The translations under genes and the position numbers were made by a program. This document shows positions 7,110 to 12,189 of a stretch of 12,189 nt of DNA, in pieces. Origin of the DNA: CAYSDH01 sp964429805 (GTDB lineage Bacteria > Bacteroidota > Bacteroidia > Flavobacteriales_D > JABDKJ01); the NCBI GenBank assembly GCA_964429805.1, contig CAYSDH010000084.1, positions 1-12,189 on the forward strand. Direction: 5' to 3'. The first letter of the stretch is position 1. Each line of letters opens with the position of its first letter. The notes below the pieces were generated by a model that saw only the letters and a program-made list of their open reading frames with translations, searched no databases and was not told where the DNA came from.

Positions 7110-7516
7110 TTTCCTTTCTTTTTTGACGGCACGTAAGTGTAGACTATCTGCATGCCCGTGCTTGTTGTAGTCTCTTTTTTTGGTGGTGCTACTTTTTTAG
7201 CTTTTGGCAATCTGAAAGTCACGTTTATCGTTTTGTGAAATGTCAGTTTTACCTTCCGTTTCGAATCCACAAAAAATTCTAATAGACCAGCCACTCGTTC
7301 GGCCTCTTCGTCACAACCACTGCCAAGTTTTTTAATGGCCTTGGCCTTCTTCACTTTTCCATGCTTGTCTATATCGATTCTGACGCTGACCACTCCTTCG
7401 ACTTTGCGCTCTAGCGCCTTTTTAGGGTATTTAATGTTCTTCTTAATGAACTGGGACATGGCCCTGTTACCTCCTTTGTAGGTCGGCTTCTTTAATAGTT
7501 TGTCTCCGTTGTCCAT
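7106..7516 (-). CDS. TonB C-terminal-domain protein without membrane anchor
   Basis: The 136-residue protein is essentially one TonB C-terminal domain (about residues 10-105). It has the Bacteroidota pattern: YKGGNRAMSQFIKKNIKYP, ALERKVEGVVSVRIDID.HGKV, and GSGCDEEAERV. TonB proper transduces proton-motive energy from ExbBD to outer-membrane receptors. Here there is no N-terminal transmembrane helix, no proline-rich spacer and no signal peptide, so it cannot be a complete TonB as drawn. After the domain comes a lysine- and proline-rich tail (KAKKVAPPKKE) ending in PSKKKGN. The start overlaps the upstream gene by 25 bases; M20 is a possible later start but would cut into the domain. Its stop overlaps that of the convergent fusion gene. 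Role unknown. Confidence 0.75.
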   Translation of the reverse strand: MDNGDKLLKKPTYKGGNRAMSQFIKKNIKYPKKALERKVEGVVSVRIDIDKHGKVKKAKAIKKLGSGCDEEAERVAGLLEFFVDSKRKVKLTFHKTINVTFRLPKAKKVAPPKKETTTSTGMQIVYTYVPSKKKGN

Positions 7517-7992
7517 GTCTTTACTTTATGCTCAAATACCTCTTGCAGAATATCAATTCCCTTTTCACTCACCTGCTCCAATATAAATTGACTAGACAGT
7601 ATAGGGTCTTCGTCAAACGTGATGGTGACTTTGTCTCCAGCCAAATGTACCTCATTGATCTCGTCAAGTGGCAAGTAAAAACGGGGCTTCACCTGATGTC
7701 TCACCGCTTGAAATCCGAAGTAGAAACCACACACGCCTACAAATATGGGCATGATGGAACGAGACAACCATGCATAATAGAATAGTCCGAGCATCATCAA
7801 TGTAAGCAAGACCAGGTAGACCTGAGACTTCGTTGCCTTTTGATGCGCAGGCTTAATAAAGTCATGTCTGTTGCCTTTCAACTTTCTGACTTCGTCCCAG
7901 TTTCCGGTGGCTGTAAAGTAGATACACTCCTCATCGATATTGACATATCCAAAGGCGTATTCAAAATATAACTTGCGGGTAGTTTCGTTCAT
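7492..7992 (-). CDS. Hypothetical two-TM protein
   Basis: The 166-residue protein has a polar N-terminal region (1-55, including FEYAFGYVNIDEECIYF), a membrane hairpin (about 58-76 and 79-97) and a soluble, beta-rich C-terminal part (PRFYLPLDEINEVHLAG, DKVTITFDED), then an amphipathic helix. The layout recalls small membrane proteins with split PH-like domains, but I do not recognise the family. It is the first gene of a minus-strand pair, and its last 25 bases overlap the start of the TonB-domain gene in another frame, which suggests co-transcription and coupled translation. No terminator separates them. The region before its start is only 56 bases and contains the RRM gene terminator, so a promoter must be short or transcription reads through. 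Confidence 0.6.
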   Translation of the reverse strand: MNETTRKLYFEYAFGYVNIDEECIYFTATGNWDEVRKLKGNRHDFIKPAHQKATKSQVYLVLLTLMMLGLFYYAWLSRSIMPIFVGVCGFYFGFQAVRHQVKPRFYLPLDEINEVHLAGDKVTITFDEDPILSSQFILEQVSEKGIDILQEVFEHKVKTWTTETNY

Positions 7993-8001
7993 CTAAGGCA
8001 C

Positions 8002-8033
8002 AAAAAAAGGGATTCCGTTTTGGAATCCCTTTT
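8002..8033 (-). terminator. Rho-independent terminator of the RRM gene
   Basis: A perfect 12-bp stem (8005-8016 with 8022-8033) closes a five-base loop. On the minus strand it is followed by seven T residues (plus-strand A at 8002-8008). It lies 15 bases past the RRM stop codon. The flanking A and T tracts are nearly symmetric but the tail fits the minus strand best, and no plus-strand gene ends here. Confidence 0.88.
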
Positions 8034-8048
8034 ATGAAGTCTATAAGA

Positions 8049-8348
8049 TTAATATCTTCTCTGGAAGCCTCCGCCTCCTGAGCGGCCTCCGCCACCACCT
8101 CGTGATTCGCGTTCTTCAGCGACTTTGACTACGATGTCTCGTCCTCTGATGTTCTTTCCGTTAAGTGCTTCGATTGCCTCCTTAGCGGCTGCATCGTCAC
8201 CCATTTCAACGAATCCGAATCCTTTAGATCGTCCTGTGTCACGATCCATTACGACCTTAGCCGAATCAACATTACCGTACTCGGCAAACAGGTCATTAAG
8301 CTCTTCAGTGGTTACACCATAGTCAAGCCTTGCTACAAAAATATTCAT
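8049..8348 (-). CDS. Small RRM RNA-binding protein, glycine-rich tail
   Basis: The 99-residue protein holds a single RNA recognition motif (residues 1-78): RNP2 is IFVARL at 3-8 and RNP1 is KGFGFVEM at 42-49, with the aromatic residues that stack on RNA bases. The tail (about 80-99) is rich in Gly and Arg (RGGGGGRSGGGG) and ends FQRRY, like cyanobacterial and Bacteroidota Rbp proteins and eukaryotic glycine-rich RNA-binding proteins. It probably binds single-stranded RNA in the cytoplasm; specific targets are not visible. The start at 8348 is chosen over an in-frame upstream ATG at 8417, because the intervening 23 codons read as A/T-rich leader and family members begin directly with the RNP2 strand. 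It is a single gene with its own terminator. Confidence 0.9.
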   Translation of the reverse strand: MNIFVARLDYGVTTEELNDLFAEYGNVDSAKVVMDRDTGRSKGFGFVEMGDDAAAKEAIEALNGKNIRGRDIVVKVAEERESRGGGGGRSGGGGFQRRY

Positions 8349-8401
8349 GTAAAAAAATATAAAAACGAATGTCCGAGTCATTTCTCGTCCATCCTTATGA
8401 T

Positions 8402-8433
8402 TAAAATTAACGCCCAATTTCAGACGTCACCAA
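8402..8433 (-). promoter_or_regulatory. Candidate Bacteroidota-type promoter for the RRM gene
   Basis: On the minus strand, TTG (8433-8431) is followed after 21 bases by TAATTTTA (8409-8402). This is a 7/8 match to the Bacteroidota -7 consensus TAnnTTTG and near the usual spacing from the -33 element. It would give a leader of about 45-50 bases and would place the alternative ATG at 8417 upstream of the transcript start. The match is weak in such AT-rich sequence. Confidence 0.3.
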
Positions 8434-8549
8434 GCCAGAGACCAAGAAACATGCCGTTATTAGACGCTTCAAAGATACACTTTTTGCCTCGTTATCAGGT
8501 ATTTGCAGAATTTAGAATGGCTTTGAGTAAAAGAGGGTAACTTCGACTC

Positions 8550-9071
8550 ATGAAGCAAACCAACATTCACATCGCATTATTCGCCCTAGCATTTGGATTT
8601 TTATTCTCATCCTGTGCAGGCTCTGCTCCAAAGGGAAGTGATGCGCCAAGTATCAAAGGAGAGCTAGTTAATGGCAGCAGTTTTGACTTGGCAGCGCTCA
8701 AAGGAAATTATGTGCTCGTTGATTTTTGGGCGAGCTGGTGTGGCCCGTGTCTAAGAGAAGCCCCGTCCATAGTGGCCTTGAATGAAAAGTATGCTGCCAA
8801 AAAATTTACTGATGCCAAAGGCTTTGAGTTGGTAAGTATAGCCGTAGAAAAAAAGGATGGTATGTGGCAGAAAGTAGTCGAGAAGTTTGGCTTTAACTGG
8901 ACTAATCAGCTTGTTGAGATTAGCTCATTTGTGCGTACTTCATCATACGCATCAGCCTATGGTGTGACTGACATTCCTTCAAAATTTCTAATTGGTCCTG
9001 ATGGAAACGTCCTTTTAGAAAAAGCCTCAATGGCTGAGATAGAGTCGTTTCTAGAGTCAAAAATCAAGTAA
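8550..9071 (+). CDS. TlpA/ResA-like thioredoxin-fold lipoprotein
   Basis: The 173-residue protein begins with a lipoprotein signal peptide: MKQTNIHI, a hydrophobic stretch, and lipobox LFSSC with C22 as the acylated residue. The mature chain is a thioredoxin-like domain of the AhpC-TSA/TlpA type. FDLAALKGNYVLVDFWASWC leads into the active-site motif WCGPC (C64 and C67), and the cis-proline is P143 in VTDIPSKF. Such proteins are membrane-attached periplasmic thiol-disulfide reductases, acting in disulfide or cytochrome c maturation, or in general thiol redox control. The partner is unknown. A ~30-residue insertion after the first helix region (KFTDAKGF...EKKDGMW) is normal for TlpA-like members. 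The gene stands alone, divergent from the RRM gene (about 200 bases between), and overlaps the stop of the convergent sugar transferase by eight bases. Confidence 0.88.
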   Translation: MKQTNIHIALFALAFGFLFSSCAGSAPKGSDAPSIKGELVNGSSFDLAALKGNYVLVDFWASWCGPCLREAPSIVALNEKYAAKKFTDAKGFELVSIAVEKKDGMWQKVVEKFGFNWTNQLVEISSFVRTSSYASAYGVTDIPSKFLIGPDGNVLLEKASMAEIESFLESKIK

Positions 9072-9660
9072 TACCGATTACACGTACGAGAGTAATGAAG
9101 ATTAGTTTTAGGTCAGTAGACAGACTTTTCTCTGTGATATACCTTTGATTGAGTGCCAATTTTGCGGGCATGATTTCATTGATGTACGTACGCTCTGGGT
9201 CATCGCTTTGAGCGAGTAATTCACTTTCTTTAAAATACTCCAGCGAGGCATAATCTGTCAGTCCCGGTCTAACACGCAGCACTTTTTTTTGTTCGTCTGT
9301 GTAGAGCTTTACATACTTCGGCACTTCAGGTCTCGGTCCGACTATACTCATTTCGCCTTTGAGTACGTTGATGAGTTGAGGAAATTCATCAAACTTTGTC
9401 TTCCTCAACACATAGCCGATTTTTGTGATGCGCGCATCACGATCACCAACGGTCAGCTGACCACTTTGCTCAGCATCTTGGCGCATACTGCGAAACTTCA
9501 GCAACTCAAATGGCTTACCAAGTAGACCGACTCTGCGCTGTTTGAAAAACACTCCGCCACGACTACCGACACTAATCACAAGAGCCACGATTAGACCCGG
9601 AACCAACAGCACTGTGATTCCAGCAAGAGATGAAACAATATCAAAAAGTCTCTTAATCAA
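9064..9660 (-). CDS. PglC/WcaJ-like phosphoglycosyl transferase (initiating sugar transferase)
   Basis: The 198-residue protein is the compact, PglC-sized form of the bacterial sugar transferase family. It has one N-terminal membrane-dipping helix (about 10-31) with P21 breaking it, as in re-entrant monotopic enzymes. Conserved catalytic segments follow: FFKQRRVGLLGKPFELLKFR (38-57), the D91-E92 dyad in KFDEFPQL, GEMSIVGPRPE (102-112) and RVRPGLTDY. These enzymes move a sugar phosphate from a UDP-sugar to undecaprenyl phosphate, the first step of O-antigen, capsule or glycoprotein-glycan synthesis at the inner membrane. It is coupled by a four-base ATGA overlap to the upstream aminotransferase gene, so its donor is probably an amino- or diamino-sugar such as the bacillosamine type. 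That is inference; the other enzymes are not in the window. Confidence 0.9.
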   Translation of the reverse strand: MIKRLFDIVSSLAGITVLLVPGLIVALVISVGSRGGVFFKQRRVGLLGKPFELLKFRSMRQDAEQSGQLTVGDRDARITKIGYVLRKTKFDEFPQLINVLKGEMSIVGPRPEVPKYVKLYTDEQKKVLRVRPGLTDYASLEYFKESELLAQSDDPERTYINEIMPAKLALNQRYITEKSLSTDLKLIFITLVRVIGIT

Positions 9661-10868
9661 CTAAGCAATTCTTCGGTGGCACTTTTGACTGCAGAGATCA
9701 CCTTCTCCACTTGCTCATCGGTCAATTGATAATAGACCGGTAATGAAATCACCCGCTGGTAATTGTCAAAAGCCACAGGGAAATCAGCGATGTCATAGCC
9801 CATATTTTTATAAGCCGTCAACATAGGCAGAGGCTGAAAATGCACATTGACCGACACACCTTGTGCACTGATTTTGTCGATAATCAGGTCGCGCACATTC
9901 TCATCGGCATTAGTCAATCTAAGCAAGTACAGATGCCAGGATGGGCAACGGTTTTCATCTTGAAAAGGAGGGAGGTGAAAACGGTCATCCTTGCCAAACG
10001 CCTCATTATAACGCACCACTATTTCCTTTCTTCTAGCCAGATTGGCTTCATATCGTTTTATCTCTACCAGGCCGAGTGAGGCATGGATGTCAGTCATGTT
10101 GCATTTGTAGCCAATCTCATGCACATCATAACGCCAACCTCCAGCTTTCGTTTTGGCCAGTGCATCTTTGCTTTGTCCATGAAGCGACATGGTGTTGAGC
10201 TTTTTATATATCGCTTCTAAGCTAAACGGATTAGGTAGATTAAAGGTCAGGGCTCCACCTTCTGCCGTGGTTAAGTTTTTAACTGCATGAAAAGAAAAAG
10301 CGGTGACATCAGCCAGTTTGCCAGACATTCGACCATTCGAACTGGCGCCAAAAGAGTGGGCAGCATCGGCAAAAATGATAATTCGTCCAAGCGTTTGCTG
10401 TGCTTTGCCAGCGGCTTGAAATTTCGCAACTATATCTTCTCTCATCACCAACGCCTGGAGTAACTGATAGTCACAGGGCAGGCCAGCAATGTCGACAGGC
10501 ATAATCATTTTAGTGCGCTCCGTAATGGCGGCTTCTACCTTGTCAATATTGATGTTAAAGTCATGTGGATTGACATCGACCATCACTGCTTTAGCGCCAA
10601 GGTGTGTCACCACATTGGCCGTGGCCATGTACGTGTAGGCAGGTATAATTACCTCATCACCCGGACCGATACCGTACCAGCGCAAAAACATCTCTGCAGA
10701 TGCCGTCCAACTATTAAAACAGATGCTGCGCTGAGTGCCACAGTATTTGCTGATTTCTTTCTCAAATGCCTTTGTTTTAGGTCCAGTGGTAATCCAGCCT
10801 GATTTGAGCGTGTCGACCACCTCGTCAATAGTCTCTTGGTCGATACGGGGAGGGGAGAATGGTATCAT
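9657..10868 (-). CDS. DegT/DnrJ/EryC1/StrS family sugar aminotransferase
   Basis: The 403-residue protein is a PLP-dependent nucleotide-sugar aminotransferase. It opens with the family pattern IPFSPPRIDQETIDEVVDTL then SGWITTGPKTKAFE. The cofactor-binding lysine is K197 in FHAVKNLTTAEGG, and D168 in FADAAHSFGA contacts the PLP ring nitrogen. The C-terminal half carries RYDVHEIGYKCNMTDIHASLGL and WHLYLLRL. Such enzymes (PglE, ArnB, StrS-like) aminate a UDP- or dTDP-4-keto sugar using glutamate. Residues about 140-162 look like an insertion compared with the usual shorter link before the D168 strand. It is the first gene of a translationally coupled pair with the PglC-like transferase. No dehydratase or acetyltransferase is present beside it, so the sugar product cannot be named. 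Confidence 0.9.
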   Translation of the reverse strand: MIPFSPPRIDQETIDEVVDTLKSGWITTGPKTKAFEKEISKYCGTQRSICFNSWTASAEMFLRWYGIGPGDEVIIPAYTYMATANVVTHLGAKAVMVDVNPHDFNINIDKVEAAITERTKMIMPVDIAGLPCDYQLLQALVMREDIVAKFQAAGKAQQTLGRIIIFADAAHSFGASSNGRMSGKLADVTAFSFHAVKNLTTAEGGALTFNLPNPFSLEAIYKKLNTMSLHGQSKDALAKTKAGGWRYDVHEIGYKCNMTDIHASLGLVEIKRYEANLARRKEIVVRYNEAFGKDDRFHLPPFQDENRCPSWHLYLLRLTNADENVRDLIIDKISAQGVSVNVHFQPLPMLTAYKNMGYDIADFPVAFDNYQRVISLPVYYQLTDEQVEKVISAVKSATEELLS

Positions 10869-10890
10869 GGCATGAAGGTAAGTTCAAATA

Positions 10891-10992
10891 ATGGATGAAA
10901 AAAAGGAGGGAAGCTCTTCTACTAATTTGCTTACTCTGGCGGCTAGAATGGCAAAACTGGACGAAAGAAACATGGACAAAGCTTGTCGTTGA
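10891..10992 (+). CDS. Possible small protein (33 aa), unrecognised
   Basis: An ATG-started frame in the gap between the aminotransferase and SusD-like genes encodes a charged peptide: MDEKKEGSSSTNLLTLAARM then AKLDERNMDKACR. It is helix-compatible with plausible amino-acid composition. It diverges from the aminotransferase. I see no promoter or ribosome-binding site and no known family, so it may be chance. Confidence 0.2.
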   Translation: MDEKKEGSSSTNLLTLAARMAKLDERNMDKACR

Positions 10993-11039
10993 GAAATGAA
11001 AAGGGAGCGAGAGTGATTCTAAACTAGACTATGGGGTAC

Positions 11040-11070
11040 AAAAAAAGGCGGGAATAAAATTCCCGCCTTT
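11040..11070 (-). terminator. Rho-independent terminator of the SusD-like gene
   Basis: A perfect 11-bp GC-rich stem (11044-11054 with 11060-11070) closes a TAAAA loop. On the minus strand it is followed by seven T residues (plus-strand A at 11040-11046). It sits 24 bases after the SusD-like stop codon and separates that gene from the aminotransferase unit. Confidence 0.9.
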
Positions 11071-11093
11071 CAAATTATTCTAACTCCAATCAA

Positions 11094-12189
11094 TCACTGA
11101 TCGAAGTATACAGGAAGTTCAACATCAGAAACAACCACTGCATTAGCGTTGTATAGACGCTCATCTCTCACTGTCGGTAGACGGACAGGTATAGATGTTG
11201 CTGCATTAGGATTGTCAGTCAAACTAGGGATTCCAGTTCTTCTCCAGTCAGAGTATGTCTCCACCTGAATGAAAAGAGCAATCCACTTTTGTGTCATGAT
11301 TTTCTCCATGTTGATTGTAGCAGCAGTTTCTGAAGCCATTGCCAATTCAAACGCAACAGGGGCAGGAGCACCTGTCACAAGCAACACTGACTCAAGCACA
11401 GCATCATTATATGCTGTTGCAGCACCAAGTGCGTTACCTGATCTCATCTGCGCTTCAGCTTCAATAAACTTCTGCTCCACAAAAGTCACTAGTGGCAATG
11501 GAGCCGTCTCAGAAGCTCTGAGCGNNNNNNNNNNACATATGACGTAGTAAAGTCAGTGGTAACGTCAAAAGGAGTTCCGCTAAATCCACCAGCCTCGTCA
11601 AGCGCCAAGAAGAACGCCTCACGCGGGTCAGCATCAGCAGCTAATCTGTCAGTGAAAGTTTGGTTTACTCTGTAGTAACCACCTCTGTTGGCTTCAAAAG
11701 CAAACCACTGATTTTGACCAGTCGCTCCACCAGGGAAGTTCATGATGGCATCATCAGCAGAAGCAGAAAAACCGTTAGCAAGAGCGTTGATTGCATTCGT
11801 AGCCGAGCTTGAAGGGTTTACTTCACTCAGTCTGTTTGCGTATCTCGCTTTTACTACATAGGCCATTCTGATCCATGCCTCTGCATCACCTGCATAAAGA
11901 AGGTCATCAGAACCTGGGAAGAAGCTATTAGAAGTAACAGGTAGGCTTAAGTCAGCAATTGCAGCGTCAAGAAGATTTGGCAAGCCACTCTCCAAGATGT
12001 TTTGTTGCGTATCGTAAGCAGGACTGAAGTTGTTATCAATGTTAGCTAGTCCAGCCTCAGCATATGGAACATCACCCCACAAGTCAGTGGCGAGTCCAAC
12101 GTTAAGCGCCATCAACACTCTGGCCATTCCTCTGTAGTGAGGATTCTCATCACCATATTCAGCGATGATTGTCTGACAGTCAGACACAG
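11094..12189 (-). CDS. SusD/RagB-like outer-membrane lipoprotein, partial, with assembly gap
   Basis: This is the 3' part of a SusD-like gene (closest in style to the SusD-like_2 family). The 5' end, with any lipoprotein signal, lies beyond the right edge. The N-terminal side of the visible part has helical TPR-like SusD features: HYRGMARVLMALNVGLATDL, WGDVPYAEA, a YDTQQNI helix, and AEAWIRMAYVVKARYANRLS. After the gap come PLPLVTFVEQKFIEAEAQM, the conserved KIMTQKWIALFIQ.ETYSDWRRTG, and IPVRLPT.RDERLYN. SusD proteins cap TonB-dependent SusC transporters at the cell surface and bind glycans or peptides; the substrate is not visible. Ten N (11525-11534) interrupt the gene. Read literally, the frame ends at a TAG just past the gap; a gap length of 2 modulo 3 restores one continuous frame, so I treat it as one intact gene. 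Confidence 0.9.
11525..11534. other. Assembly gap (10 N) inside the SusD-like gene
   Basis: Ten undetermined bases lie between coding segments ending TTSYV and beginning LRASETAPLPLV on the minus strand. The two segments are in different frames at this length, so the number of N is not the true gap size. Family alignment suggests only a few residues are missing. Confidence 0.97.

Noticed and set aside
8349..8417. Upstream in-frame ATG extending the RRM protein by 23 residues
   Set aside because: The added residues come from an A/T-rich leader, the family starts at the RNP2 strand, and the candidate promoter lies at 8402-8433.
11094..11498. Separate short gene starting at 11498 in the SusD region
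   Set aside because: The apparent start is an internal GTG of the SusD-like gene; the same frame is open back to the N gap and carries SusD motifs on both sides.
11269..11547. Plus-strand open frame running through the N gap
   Set aside because: It is antisense to the SusD-like gene, is open partly because N codons hide stops, and has no domain.
1..12189. tRNA, rRNA, CRISPR array, insertion sequence or phage genes
   Set aside because: Reading both strands I saw no tRNA-like T-loop with acceptor pairing, no regularly spaced repeats, and no transposase, integrase or terminal inverted repeats.

Overview
The window looks like part of a Bacteroidota chromosome. The main evidence is a SusD/RagB-type gene at the right end, a TlpA-like thioredoxin lipoprotein, a short glycine-tailed RRM protein, a TonB C-terminal-domain protein of Bacteroidota type, absence of clear Shine-Dalgarno sequences, and moderate GC. 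I cannot place it below phylum. Cytophagales-like or Saprospiria-like marine bacteria would fit, but that is inference.

Left part (1-2835): about 530 bases without a convincing gene, then a membrane-anchored SRPBCC + GyrI-like protein ending at a clear intrinsic terminator. Two small membrane-protein genes with GTG starts follow. The first is broken by a +1 frameshift.

Middle (2836-7992): an M61-family metallopeptidase with a PDZ domain runs on the plus strand. It converges on a minus-strand pair in which ridA is translationally coupled to a predicted outer-membrane beta-barrel protein. Divergent from ridA is the most unusual gene here, one open frame joining a complete TrpG/PabA-type glutamine amidotransferase to a complete cytidylate kinase (Cmk). 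It converges on a minus-strand pair: a two-TM hypothetical protein and an overlapping gene for an unanchored TonB C-terminal domain.

Right part (7993-12189): a minus-strand RRM gene with a strong terminator, a divergent thioredoxin-fold lipoprotein, and a translationally coupled minus-strand pair for surface-glycan synthesis (DegT/StrS aminotransferase, then PglC-like phosphoglycosyl transferase). Last is the 3' part of a SusD-like nutrient-uptake lipoprotein gene. It has its own terminator, a 10-N assembly gap, and runs off the right edge.

Three convergent gene pairs overlap at their stop codons, leaving no room for terminators. I see no CRISPR array, insertion sequence, tRNA, rRNA or phage gene. 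I found no multi-gene novel system; the TrpG/PabA-Cmk fusion is the best candidate for something undescribed.
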